Assembly (NCBI GenBank): GCA_051025295.1
Contig: JBMGJV010000022.1
DNA from: KBS-83 sp051025295
GTDB lineage: Bacteria; Acidobacteriota; Terriglobia; Terriglobales; Acidobacteriaceae
Length of the DNA: 64,000 nucleotides
Reading direction: 5' to 3' (one strand)
Part shown: positions 1 through 8,313 of the stretch, one piece after another
Numbering within the stretch: position 1 is the stretch's first letter
Layout of the letters: each line of letters opens with the position of its first letter
Made by a program: the position numbers and the translations under genes
The notes under the pieces: generated by a model
Told to the model about the DNA's origin: nothing
The model's database searches: none
Seen by the model: only the letters and a program-made list of their open reading frames with translations

Positions 1-2
1 TG

Positions 3-419
3 GTCGATGAGATGGAGGCACGTCTGCCCGAGTTCGATCAACAGCTCAAGCTCCACGTCACCGGCTGCCCCAACAGTTGCGGCCAGCACTGGGTCGCGGA
101 TGTCGGAATTGAGGGCAAGAAGATCAAGCATGACGGCGCGCTCGTCGATGCCTACTACTTCTGCGTCGGTGGGGCGGCCGGCGGTGACGCATCGCTGGCG
201 CGACCCGTCGGGTATCGCTGTCCGGCCACCCTGGTGCCCGATGCATTGGAGCGGCTGCTGCGCCACTACCTCGACGCACGCAATACAGGCGAGCCATTGC
301 GCGCCTACCTGCAGCGTCACAGCAACGATCACCTACGCGCACTGCTCGCCGGCGAAGCGACGGTTGCGGTCGAGCGCGATCAGCCCACGGGCCGTGTGCC
401 CCATGGAGTCAGCGAATGA
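3..419 (+). CDS. Nitrite/sulfite reductase, C-terminal fragment
   Basis: The gene is cut by the left window edge; the frame is open from base 3. About 138 residues remain. They carry TGCPNSCGQH, the second cysteine pair of the sirohaem/4Fe-4S signature of ferredoxin-type nitrite and sulfite reductases, followed by the usual VADVGIEG stretch. The enzyme reduces nitrite or sulfite by six electrons in the cytoplasm. Which of the two cannot be decided without the N-terminal part. The stop TGA overlaps the start ATG of the next gene (ATGA), and that gene makes the sirohaem precursor, which supports the call. Confidence 0.88.
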   Translation, partial: VDEMEARLPEFDQQLKLHVTGCPNSCGQHWVADVGIEGKKIKHDGALVDAYYFCVGGAAGGDASLARPVGYRCPATLVPDALERLLRHYLDARNTGEPLRAYLQRHSNDHLRALLAGEATVAVERDQPTGRVPHGVSE

Positions 420-1063
420 ATTCTCCTCTGCTCCCCGTCTTCGTGAAGCTTGAAGGACGCCCCTGCCTCGTGGTCGGGGCTGGTGTCGTCGCCCAACAGA
501 AGATCGCCAGCCTGGTCGAGTGCGGCGCAAAAGTCACCGTGGTTGCGCCAGAAGCACGCGAGGAGGTTCGCGCTCTCGCGCATCAGCAGAAGATCCACTG
601 GCTCGAGCGCACCTACCTGCACGAGGACATCGCTGGTCAGCACCTGGTCATCGCGGCGACCAGCGATGTCGAGGTGAACCACCAGGCCTACCGCGATGCG
701 GTTGAGGCTGGTGTGCTCGCAAACGCGGTCGACGATCCGCCGTTCTGCGATTTCTACTTCGGCTCCGTCGTGCGCCGCGGTCCATTGCAGATCGGCATCT
801 CGACCGCGGGTGAGAGTCCGGCGCTTGCGCAGCGCTTGCGACAGCAGCTCGAGTCTATGCTCGACGATGCAGTCGGTCCCTGGCTTGAGCGGCTTGGCGC
901 CCTGAGACGTCAGGTGCTTGCCGCAAGGCCTGCAGGCGAATCGCGGAACCACCTGCTGCGCACGCTCGCCAGCCGTGAGGTGTGCGATGCCGCGTCTTGC
1001 CCATCGCGTCAGATGGCTCTGAACTCGAGCCACCATGAGGGCGCCTCCTGGTGGCTCACCTAG
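416..1063 (+). CDS. Precorrin-2 dehydrogenase / sirohydrochlorin ferrochelatase (CysG N-terminal type)
   Basis: This 215-residue protein matches the CysG N-terminal/Met8p family, which oxidises precorrin-2 with NAD and can insert iron to give sirohaem. The N-terminus has the Rossmann motif VVGAGVVAQQK (about residues 20-30), then NAVDDPPFCDFYFGSVV and GISTAGESPALAQRLR, both typical of the family. There is no methyltransferase domain, so a separate CobA must exist elsewhere. The ATGA overlap with the sirohaem reductase implies translational coupling of apoenzyme and cofactor supply. The last dozen codons lie inside a strong hairpin, so the extreme C-terminus is probably not conserved. Confidence 0.9.
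   Translation: MNSPLLPVFVKLEGRPCLVVGAGVVAQQKIASLVECGAKVTVVAPEAREEVRALAHQQKIHWLERTYLHEDIAGQHLVIAATSDVEVNHQAYRDAVEAGVLANAVDDPPFCDFYFGSVVRRGPLQIGISTAGESPALAQRLRQQLESMLDDAVGPWLERLGALRRQVLAARPAGESRNHLLRTLASREVCDAASCPSRQMALNSSHHEGASWWLT
1027..1057 (+). terminator. Hairpin at the 3' end of the sirohaem gene
   Basis: Bases 1027-1040 and 1044-1057 form a 14-bp stem with one mismatch around a 3-base loop. It sits just before the TAG stop (1061-1063). No clear U-tract follows, so it may act as a 3'-end stabiliser or a Rho-assisted stop rather than an intrinsic terminator. Confidence 0.45.
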
Positions 1064-1193
1064 TCCATCGCTGCGGCCTGCAAAGGCTATGCCTGCGTGA
1101 CCATCTGCGACTCGTGCCGGCATCCTATCTGAACGACCGCTCGACCGCCCACGTTCCCTTGGAAGACCGCGTGCGGCTCACCCAGCGGGCCAG

Positions 1194-1202
1194 AAACCGT
1201 TT
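1194..1202. promoter_or_regulatory. Possible LacI-family operator upstream of the GH3 gene
   Basis: AAACCGTTT is a perfect inverted repeat about a central C, 26 bases before the GH3 start. It resembles half-sites bound by LacI/GalR-family regulators, and a lacI gene lies 2.7 kb away in the facing operon. The match is short, so this is only suggestive. Confidence 0.3.
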
Positions 1203-1228
1203 ACAGTGGTGGGCGTCCGGAGGAAGCC

Positions 1229-3865
1229 TTGCCCCTGTTCAAAGTGTCGGCCATCTGCTCGCTCGCCCTCGTCGCCACATCCGTCGCCATGTCGCAACAG
1301 CCCGCATCGACGCCGTTTTTCGATCCATCGCTGCCCGTCGAGCAGCGCGTCGACGACCTCGTGAAGCGCATGACGGTTGAAGAAAAGGCATCGCAGATGC
1401 GCCACGAAGCGCCCGCGATTCCGCGACTCGGCATCCCGGCGTACGACTGGTGGAGTGAAGGGCTGCACGGCATCGCGCGCTCCGGCTACGCGACGGTCTT
1501 TCCGCAGGCGATCGGGCTCGCCGCCACCTGGGACCCAGCCATGCTGCACCGCGTCGCCAGCGTGATCGCGGATGAGGCGCGCGCCAAGAACGTCGACGCG
1601 CTGAAGCACGACAACCATTCCATCTTCTTCGGCCTCACCATCTGGTCGCCGAACATCAACATCTTCCGCGACCCGCGCTGGGGGCGTGGCCAGGAGACTT
1701 ACGGCGAAGATCCGTACCTGACCTCGAAGCTGGGCGTTGCCTTCGTGCGCGGCCTGCAAGGCACCGAGCCCAGATACTACGAGACCATCGCGACGCCCAA
1801 GCACTACGCGGTGCACAGTGGGCCGGAGTCGGAACGGCATCGCTTCAATGTCAATCCGTCGCCCTTCGATCTTGAGGACACGTACCTGCCGGCCTTTCGC
1901 GCCACCATCACGGAGGCGAAGGCCGACTCGATCATGTGCGCTTACAACGCGATCGACGGCTCACCAGCGTGCGCAAGCCCGCTGCTGCTGAAACAGAAGC
2001 TGCGGGGAGCATGGAAGTTCGACGGCTTTGTGACATCCGACTGCGGCGCGATCGGCGACTTCTACAGCAAGAGCGGGCATCACTTCAGCCCGGATGCCGC
2101 GCATGCCAGCGCCGCGGCGGTGCTGGCGGGAACAGATACCAGTTGCGGTGACGAATACGACGCGCTGCCCCAGGCCGTCAAGCAGGGACTGCTGCCGGAG
2201 AGCGCCCTCGACACGGCGATCAGGCGCCTGTTCACCGCACGCATCAAGCTCGGCCTCTTCGATCCGCCGGCGCAAGTGGACTACGCACGCCTGCCGTACT
2301 CGCACGTGGATTCGCAGGAGCACCGCGACTACGCACGCGAGGTTGCCAACCGTGCCATGGTGCTGCTGAAGAACGACAAAGACACTCTGCCGCTGCACGA
2401 TGTGCGCACCCTCGCCGTCGTCGGCCCGAATGCAGAGTCGCTCATCGCGCTCGAAGGCAATTACAACGCGATCCCCTCGCATCCAGTGCTGCCCGTCGAT
2501 GGCATCGCGAAGCAGTTCTCAAGTGCGCATGTGCTGTACGCCCAAGGCTCGCCGCATGCGGAGGGGATTTCGCTTCCGATTCCGCGCACTGCTCTCAAGC
2601 TGAAGGGCGAGTACTTTGCGAGCCGGGATTTCACGGGTCAGCCTGTGCTCACGCGCGATGACAAGGCGGTCGACTTCGACTGGGACGCCGCGCCACCCGC
2701 GGATGGTGTGCCTGCCAATGCCTTCAGCGTGCGCTGGAGCGGCACGTTTACTCCGCCGGCGCCCGGCGACTACACGCTCAGCGTGAACATCGGCGATTGC
2801 TACCCCTGCCATGATCGCGAGCAGTACACGCTTTCGCTTGACGGCAAGCAGGTTTCGAACCTCGACACAGGGCAGGCGAAAGAGTCTCGCCCGCACACCA
2901 GCCCCGGCGTCGTTATGCACTTCGCCGACACGCAGCCCCACACGCTCGAACTGCGCTACAGCCACGAGTCGCCGCTCTTCGGCGCCGGTATCTCACTGCG
3001 CTGGACGCCACCCCTTGCTGCCCTGCGTGACGAGGCAGTCGCAGCAGCGCGCCAGGCTGACGTGGTGCTCGCATTCGTCGGGCTGACGGCGGAGCTCGAA
3101 GGCGAGGAGATGCCCGTGCACATCCCCGGCTTCTCGGGTGGCGATCGCACGGACATCGCGCTGCCCGCGGCGCAACAGCAGATGCTCGAAGCAGTAGCCG
3201 CAACGGGCAAGCCGGTCGTGGTAGTCCTGCTCAATGGCAGCGCGCTCGCGATTCCATGGGCCAAGGAGCATGCAGCCGCCATCCTTGAAGCGTGGTATCC
3301 CGGCGAAGAGGGCGGAGCCGCGATTGCCGAGACGCTCGCCGGCAAGAACAATCCCGCAGGGCGCCTGCCGGTCACCTTCTACTCGTCCGTCGATCAGCTT
3401 CCCGCCTTCGACAACTACAGCATGCAGAACCGCACATATCGCTACTTCACGGGCAAACCGCTGTGGGGCTTCGGCTACGGACTCAGCTACACGAAGTTTG
3501 CTTACGAGGGACTGAAGCTGGAGCAGCCAAACGTGCAGGCTGGCGCATCCGTGCGCGCCAGCGTGACGGTTCGCAACACGGGCAGCCGCGATGGCGAAGA
3601 GGTCGCGCAGCTCTACCTGGCGCGGCCCGGCGCGCAGGGGAACCCCGTTCTACGCGGCCTCAACCGCATTCATCTCGCCGCGGGCGAGAGCCGCCTCGTC
3701 TCCTTCGAACTCAGTCCGCGCGATCTCAGCTCCGTGGATGCCCAAGGCAAGCGGAGCGTAGGGCCCGGCGTGTACTCGTTGATGGTCGGCGGAGCTCAGC
3801 CTGCGGAGTCGGATCACGTCACCGCTGCGGTAACAATCACCGGATCGGCGCCGCTACCCGAGTAG
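1229..3865 (+). CDS. Secreted GH3 beta-xylosidase/beta-glucosidase with PA14 insert
   Basis: The protein has 878 residues and starts at TTG behind a GGAGG ribosome site. A signal peptide covers about residues 1-22. The GH3 barrel follows, with YDWWSEGLHG, KHYAVHSGPE and VTSDCGAI; Asp271 is the expected nucleophile. A PA14 carbohydrate-binding insert lies at about residues 455-595 inside the GH3 C-terminal domain, and a fibronectin-III-like domain ends the protein. The YDWWSEGLHG motif is common in plant-type beta-xylosidases, which fits the xylulokinase gene nearby. It would release xylose or glucose from oligosaccharides in the periplasm or outside the cell. Its stop abuts the stop of the convergent M24 gene with no base between. 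Confidence 0.92.
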   Translation: MPLFKVSAICSLALVATSVAMSQQPASTPFFDPSLPVEQRVDDLVKRMTVEEKASQMRHEAPAIPRLGIPAYDWWSEGLHGIARSGYATVFPQAIGLAATWDPAMLHRVASVIADEARAKNVDALKHDNHSIFFGLTIWSPNINIFRDPRWGRGQETYGEDPYLTSKLGVAFVRGLQGTEPRYYETIATPKHYAVHSGPESERHRFNVNPSPFDLEDTYLPAFRATITEAKADSIMCAYNAIDGSPACASPLLLKQKLRGAWKFDGFVTSDCGAIGDFYSKSGHHFSPDAAHASAAAVLAGTDTSCGDEYDALPQAVKQGLLPESALDTAIRRLFTARIKLGLFDPPAQVDYARLPYSHVDSQEHRDYAREVANRAMVLLKNDKDTLPLHDVRTLAVVGPNAESLIALEGNYNAIPSHPVLPVDGIAKQFSSAHVLYAQGSPHAEGISLPIPRTALKLKGEYFASRDFTGQPVLTRDDKAVDFDWDAAPPADGVPANAFSVRWSGTFTPPAPGDYTLSVNIGDCYPCHDREQYTLSLDGKQVSNLDTGQAKESRPHTSPGVVMHFADTQPHTLELRYSHESPLFGAGISLRWTPPLAALRDEAVAAARQADVVLAFVGLTAELEGEEMPVHIPGFSGGDRTDIALPAAQQQMLEAVAATGKPVVVVLLNGSALAIPWAKEHAAAILEAWYPGEEGGAAIAETLAGKNNPAGRLPVTFYSSVDQLPAFDNYSMQNRTYRYFTGKPLWGFGYGLSYTKFAYEGLKLEQPNVQAGASVRASVTVRNTGSRDGEEVAQLYLARPGAQGNPVLRGLNRIHLAAGESRLVSFELSPRDLSSVDAQGKRSVGPGVYSLMVGGAQPAESDHVTAAVTITGSAPLPE

Positions 3866-4996
3866 TCAGCGGACCAGCACCCCGGCGGACTCGATCGTGA
3901 GGCCGCCGGAGAGGGTCTCCACCACCGGCAGTCCCGGTGTGCCGGTCAACCATTCGAGCCTGCCCCCGCGCAGGAGCACCGTGTCCTCCACCTTGCCCCC
4001 GGCGACGGAGGGGTTCCAGGCAAATGCCTGCCGGTCCAGCACGCACTCCGTGCCTTGCGGCGTCGCGATCCACTCGCGCTCGCCATAGCCCGTCGCGCCG
4101 CCCTGGTGATGTTGCTGTTCTTCGCCCGGATGGCCATGCTCGGCATATGCCGCAGCAGCTGTGGCAAATAAGTCCCGCGATACCGCACCCTCGCGAGTCG
4201 CCGCCAGCAGGCGCGCATTCACCTCTGCCGCCACCCCGAACGCATCCGCCAACGACTGCGGCAGCGGCCCGAAGTGGACGAACCGCGTGATGGAGATGCA
4301 CAGCCCCCATCTGCGTGTGCACAGGTTCAGCATTCCGTAACGACTGAGCGTGCGGTTCTGCGCGACAGCATGCTTGTAGTTCAGGATGCGCTCATCGACC
4401 GCCATAAGCAGAACCGTAGGTTCGATCCCGCGCTCGATCAGCGGAGCTGACACTCGCGCGGTCATCGTGCGTTCGGTCGCCCCGGGTGCGAGCGACAGCA
4501 GCACTTCGGCGATCACATCGGCGGTCGCGCGCCCGAGCCAGCGGTAGCGCTCAATCTCGTTCTCACTGAGCGCGGCACGCAGCGTCTGCATCAGCGCAGC
4601 ACCCTCCGGCTCCTGGTCAGAGAGGACGCGCCCTGCTCCCGCAAGCCTCACCACCTCGCGCGGTAGCTCATCCGAGTGCCAGGTGTACGTCGCGGCAGTG
4701 AACGGAAGCCCAAAGAAATCCTCTTCGGCAAGGCGGCGTGCCTCGTTGTTCGGTGCCAGGTAGAAGGATTCGCCGTCTGCGGGGACCAGCATCGTTGCGA
4801 TGCCGAGAGGTGAGGGCAGCAGCACCCGCTTACCCACCCGTCCCGCGGTCAGCCACGTCAGGTTCTCCGTGCGTTGCAAACGGATGGCCGCTGCGCCTGC
4901 TGCCTTCAGTGCAGCGGTCAGCCGATCGGTCTTGCTCGCGATCTCCTGGAGCACCGACTCGTTCGACTGCTCGAGGTCGCTCTGTTGCTCAGCCAT
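3866..4996 (-). CDS. M24 (Xaa-Pro aminopeptidase/creatinase fold) homologue, probably not a metallopeptidase
   Basis: The protein has 376 residues, with a creatinase-like N-terminal domain to about residue 150 and a pita-bread C-terminal domain. The five metal ligands of M24B peptidases are largely lost. The LIDAG aspartate is Asn224, the GDITRT aspartate is Ser235 and the VEPG glutamate is Asn328. Only a His near 296-297 (HHQGG) and Glu337 (KVEDT) remain. I read this as a non-peptidase branch of the family. The start overlaps the xylB stop by 8 bases, so the two are translationally coupled and the protein likely acts in the same sugar pathway. There is no signal peptide. Confidence 0.8.
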   Translation of the reverse strand: MAEQQSDLEQSNESVLQEIASKTDRLTAALKAAGAAAIRLQRTENLTWLTAGRVGKRVLLPSPLGIATMLVPADGESFYLAPNNEARRLAEEDFFGLPFTAATYTWHSDELPREVVRLAGAGRVLSDQEPEGAALMQTLRAALSENEIERYRWLGRATADVIAEVLLSLAPGATERTMTARVSAPLIERGIEPTVLLMAVDERILNYKHAVAQNRTLSRYGMLNLCTRRWGLCISITRFVHFGPLPQSLADAFGVAAEVNARLLAATREGAVSRDLFATAAAAYAEHGHPGEEQQHHQGGATGYGEREWIATPQGTECVLDRQAFAWNPSVAGGKVEDTVLLRGGRLEWLTGTPGLPVVETLSGGLTIESAGVLVR

Positions 4997-6497
4997 GGCT
5001 CACCTCTGCCAGTTGTTGGAATACGTGTCGCAGTGACGGGTACAGAAGCCGGTATGCGTCGTACTGCCGCGCCAGCAGCGCAGTTGCCGCCGGTTCGGGC
5101 GCGATCTGCTCAGCCACCGTTACCGCCTTATCGCACGCGGCTTCCACGCTCGGCCACACGCCGGCTCCCACGCCGGCCAGCAGCGCCGCGCCGAACGCCG
5201 CGCCCTCCTCGGCCGCCACGCGCTGAATCGGCTGTCCGTACACATCGGCCTGGATCTGCCGCCACACCGGCGACTGCCCGCCGCCACCACCCAGCCGGAT
5301 ACTCTGCGCGGGCACGCCGATCTCCGCAAAGATCGTGAGCGTGTCCTTCAGGCTGTACGCCACGCCTTCCATGATCGCGCGCACGATGTGCGCACGCGTG
5401 TGCGATGGCGTGATGCCGACCAGCGCACCGCGCGCACTCGGGTCGAGGTGCGGCGTGCGCTCGCCCATCAGGTACGGCGCCCACAGCAGGCCTTCGGCGC
5501 CGGCCGGTATCTTCCCGGCCTCGCCGCCCAGGCGAGTGTAGATCTGCGGATCGGCCGCATCGGCAAAGGTGTCACGAAACCATCGCAGTGACAAACCTGC
5601 CGCCTGGGTCACGCCCATCACATGCCAGCGCCCCGGAATCGCGTGGCAGAAGGTATGCAGCCGGCCGTGCGGATCGAGCAGCGGACGATCGGTCGCGGCG
5701 AACACCACGCCCGACGTGCCGATGGTTGCGCTCACATCGCCGGGCCTCACAATCCCCATGCCCAGCGCGCCTGCCGCCTGATCACCGGCGCCGGCCACTA
5801 CGGGCGTGCCCACACGCAGGCCAGTCTCCGCCGCAGCCTCGGCAGTGATCGTGCCGGCAACATCCTGACACTCGAACAAGGGCGGGACGAGGCTCTCCGG
5901 CATCTCAACCGCTGCGAGCATCTCGCGCGACCAGCGGCGATGTGCCACATCGAGCAGCAGCGTGCCCGACGCGTCCGCCACGTCCATGCCGTGTTCGCCG
6001 GTCAATCGCAGCCGCACATAATCCTTGGGCAGGAGGAAGCGGCGCACGCGCTGCCACAGCTTGGGCTCATGCGTGCGCACCCACAGCAGCTTGGTCAGCG
6101 TGAAGTTGGTCAGTGCCGGGTTCGACGTCAGCTCGATCAGCCGCTCTGCCCCGACGTGCTCCGTCAGCCACGCTGCTTCGTCCGCGGTCCGCTGATCGCA
6201 CCAGATCAGCGCAGGCCGCAGCACGCGATCCTGCTCATCCAGCAGCACAGCGCCATGCATCTGCCCGCTCAACCCAACGGCGGCAATCGTATCTGCGGTT
6301 GTTTTCGTTTCGCGGAGGAGCTGCCCGATGGCGGCAACAGCGGCACGCCACCAGTCATCGGCATCCTGCTCGGCCCAGCCCGGCCGCGGCGAGCGGAAGG
6401 CCGCATGCTCGGCTACAGCGGAGCCCCGCACGCGCCCCGATTCATCGACCAGCAGGGCACGCGTGCCCCCGGTGCCTACATCAATCCCGATCAGCAT
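4989..6497 (-). CDS. xylB: Xylulokinase
   Basis: This 502-residue FGGY-family kinase would phosphorylate D-xylulose to xylulose-5-phosphate. It begins with MLIGIDVGTGGTRALLVDE, the phosphate-binding ATPase-fold motif, and has GLSGQMHGAVLLD and IWCDQR, which are typical of XylB. ATG at 6497 is preferred over GTG at 6500 because AGGGAG then has a workable spacing. It is the second gene of a lacI-xylB-M24 operon. The product can feed the phosphoketolase encoded at 25.8-28.2 kb. Confidence 0.92.
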   Translation of the reverse strand: MLIGIDVGTGGTRALLVDESGRVRGSAVAEHAAFRSPRPGWAEQDADDWWRAAVAAIGQLLRETKTTADTIAAVGLSGQMHGAVLLDEQDRVLRPALIWCDQRTADEAAWLTEHVGAERLIELTSNPALTNFTLTKLLWVRTHEPKLWQRVRRFLLPKDYVRLRLTGEHGMDVADASGTLLLDVAHRRWSREMLAAVEMPESLVPPLFECQDVAGTITAEAAAETGLRVGTPVVAGAGDQAAGALGMGIVRPGDVSATIGTSGVVFAATDRPLLDPHGRLHTFCHAIPGRWHVMGVTQAAGLSLRWFRDTFADAADPQIYTRLGGEAGKIPAGAEGLLWAPYLMGERTPHLDPSARGALVGITPSHTRAHIVRAIMEGVAYSLKDTLTIFAEIGVPAQSIRLGGGGGQSPVWRQIQADVYGQPIQRVAAEEGAAFGAALLAGVGAGVWPSVEAACDKAVTVAEQIAPEPAATALLARQYDAYRLLYPSLRHVFQQLAEVSHG

Positions 6498-6508
6498 CAC
6501 GCTCCCTG

Positions 6509-6524
6509 TATATACCGGGAGGCG
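6509..6524. promoter_or_regulatory. Quasi-palindrome in the lacI-xylB gap
   Basis: The 42-base gap holds CCC-T-GTATATAC-C-GGG, symmetric except for one base pair. It overlaps the xylB ribosome-binding site on the minus strand. It could be an operator or an mRNA structure controlling XylB translation. Confidence 0.25.
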
Positions 6525-6542
6525 GCGGCTGGTCGCGGGGGC

Positions 6543-7619
6543 CTAGTTGCAGCCGCAGGAGGCGCGCAGGATCAGCTCGGTCGGCAGCACGATGCGCCGC
6601 TCGGGAGCCGCCGTGCTCGGTGTGCGGCCGATCAGGTCGAACAGCATGGCTGCGGCGCTGCGGCCCATCTCGTGCGCAGGCTGTCGAACTACCGTGAGCG
6701 GCACTTCGAGCAGCGGCGCCAGCTCCAGGTCGTCGAATCCGGCGAGCGCGAGGTCCGTCGGCATGCGCAGTTGCAGGCGGCGGATCGCCTGCAGCGCAAA
6801 GACGCTGGCGCCGTTGCTCAGTGTGAACAGCGCCGTAGGCGGCTCGGGTTCAGACATCAGCTTCTTGAGCAGTGCTTCAGTGGCATCGAGTGTGGTCAGA
6901 TTCGCCCACAACTGCGGCTTCAGCCCCGCATCGCGCATCGCCTGTCGATAGCCCTGCATGCGCTGCTTCACCGTGAACACCTTGCCGTCGTAGCCGATGC
7001 AGGCGATGCGGCGGTGACCATGGCCGATCAGGTGGCGGACTGCTTCTTCCGCGCCTCCCGCATTTTCGACGATCACCGCGCCGCCTTCGACGCCGTCCAG
7101 CACGCGGTCGAGCGTGACGATCGGGATGTCGGATTGCTGCAGTCTGCGCAGCCGGTCATCGAGCGTGACGTGGGAGGGCACGATCACCATGCCGGCGATC
7201 TGCCGCGCTGCCATCATTTCGAGCTCGTCGGACTCGGTCTCGGCACTGCGTTGCGAGCTCACGATCAGCGTCATGTAGCCGCGCCGGGCAGCCACCTCCT
7301 GCACCGCGTGGGCGCAGGTCGCAAAAAAGGAGTCGGTCAGGTCCGGCACCACCAGGCCGATGGTGTGTGCGCGCTGGCCCTTCAGCATGCGCGCCGCCTC
7401 GTTCGGTGTGTATCCCAGCCGGCGAATCGCCGCCCGCACGCGCTTTTCGGTGGGCGGGCTCACATAACTGCCCCCGTTAACCACGCGGGAGACGGTCATG
7501 ATGGCCACCCCGGCCTCACGGGCTACGTCCGTGATTGTGGGTCCGGAACTTCGCCCCTTCAGCGGGTTGCGTTGGATCGGCACGGGTCTTCGATTCTCAT
7601 GGGATCGTTCTCGCTGCAA
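6543..7619 (-). CDS. LacI-family transcriptional regulator
   Basis: The protein has 358 residues. The helix-turn-helix is at about residues 27-50 (TITDVAREAGVAIMTVSRVV), followed by the hinge helix (YTPNEAARMLKGQ) and a periplasmic-binding-protein-like sugar domain starting TIGLVVPDLTDSFFA. It heads the operon with xylulokinase, so a xylose- or xyloside-responsive repressor is the natural reading. The track start is TTG; GTG at codon 13 (7583) is an alternative, because the first residues are unlike the family. The C-terminus ends in CGCN, a Cys pair often seen in acidobacterial LacI proteins. Confidence 0.9.
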   Translation of the reverse strand: MQRERSHENRRPVPIQRNPLKGRSSGPTITDVAREAGVAIMTVSRVVNGGSYVSPPTEKRVRAAIRRLGYTPNEAARMLKGQRAHTIGLVVPDLTDSFFATCAHAVQEVAARRGYMTLIVSSQRSAETESDELEMMAARQIAGMVIVPSHVTLDDRLRRLQQSDIPIVTLDRVLDGVEGGAVIVENAGGAEEAVRHLIGHGHRRIACIGYDGKVFTVKQRMQGYRQAMRDAGLKPQLWANLTTLDATEALLKKLMSEPEPPTALFTLSNGASVFALQAIRRLQLRMPTDLALAGFDDLELAPLLEVPLTVVRQPAHEMGRSAAAMLFDLIGRTPSTAAPERRIVLPTELILRASCGCN

Positions 7620-7932
7620 CGATTACGCTGGCATGAGCCTACCATCGCTTGTTCGAACGCGGATTGGCATCTTCGCTTTATCACGCCAGCAACCCGGTTG
7701 AGAATTCAAATGCGTTCAGCGTCGGACCAACCACGGGGAGGGGAGCGGCATCCCTGTTGTAAGTAGATGAACGCCGGGTTGAAGGAGCGCCAACCGCCAC
7801 CCTTCGCCGGCTCTCGTTACTCACTCGTCAACAAAGTTGATAAAAATTGCCCCCAGCAAGCTACCTCCTGCACCAGCTCTGCATCGGAAGTGGTAGTTTG
7901 TCAGGAACCGTACATTTCCCGGATAGGTCCCC
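7620..7932. other. Intergenic region upstream of the lacI operon
   Basis: These 313 bases hold no convincing gene. The perfect inverted repeat CAACCCGGTTG at 7690-7700, about 70 bases upstream of lacI, is a plausible autoregulatory operator. I could not find a well-spaced sigma-70 promoter: TTGAAT and TGATAA elements on the minus strand flank the repeat, but 20 bases apart. Confidence 0.35.
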
Positions 7933-8193
7933 ATGATGTCCCTCGGCTGTGATGAGTATCGCGACCTCCGCCTGCAGTATGAGGTCGCCAAGCGGCGTCT
8001 CTGGCGCTACACCCATCCACAGCGGGACCCGGTGCTCGGCCTCGCCGGAGTCACTCCCCATCAGCATCGCATCCAGACAGCCCGGGCCGACGAGTCCGAG
8101 CTCGAGCAGCGGCTCCGGGCGCATCAGGAATCCTGCACGGAGTGCCGCGGTGTCCTGCAGATGCCCGATCCCGGTCAATCGCTGGCCAGCTAG
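7933..8193 (+). CDS. Small CxxC protein of unknown function
   Basis: This 86-residue frame starts MMSLGCDEYRDLRLQYE and ends with a helical stretch and HQESCTEC. The layout (Cys-x-x-Tyr near the N-terminus, an amphipathic middle, then His-x-x-x-Cys-x-x-Cys) resembles short orphan proteins I associate with Terriglobia genomes, but I cannot name a family. It has no signal peptide. The ribosome site is weak. An antisense frame overlaps it, but its composition is less protein-like. Confidence 0.5.
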   Translation: MMSLGCDEYRDLRLQYEVAKRRLWRYTHPQRDPVLGLAGVTPHQHRIQTARADESELEQRLRAHQESCTECRGVLQMPDPGQSLAS

Positions 8194-8313
8194 CGCGCGC
8201 TAAACGTTGCTCAGCTCACGCCACCAGTCCATACACACCAGTTGAAGTTGCGAGCCTGCCCGCCCACGCGTACCTTGGCGGGCAGACGGATCCTCACGAT
8301 CCACTGCGCCTAT

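Noticed and set aside
5622..7766. 714-residue open frame antisense to xylB and lacI
   Set aside because: It is the GC-rich shadow of two well-identified genes, with Arg/His/Gln-rich composition and no recognisable domain.
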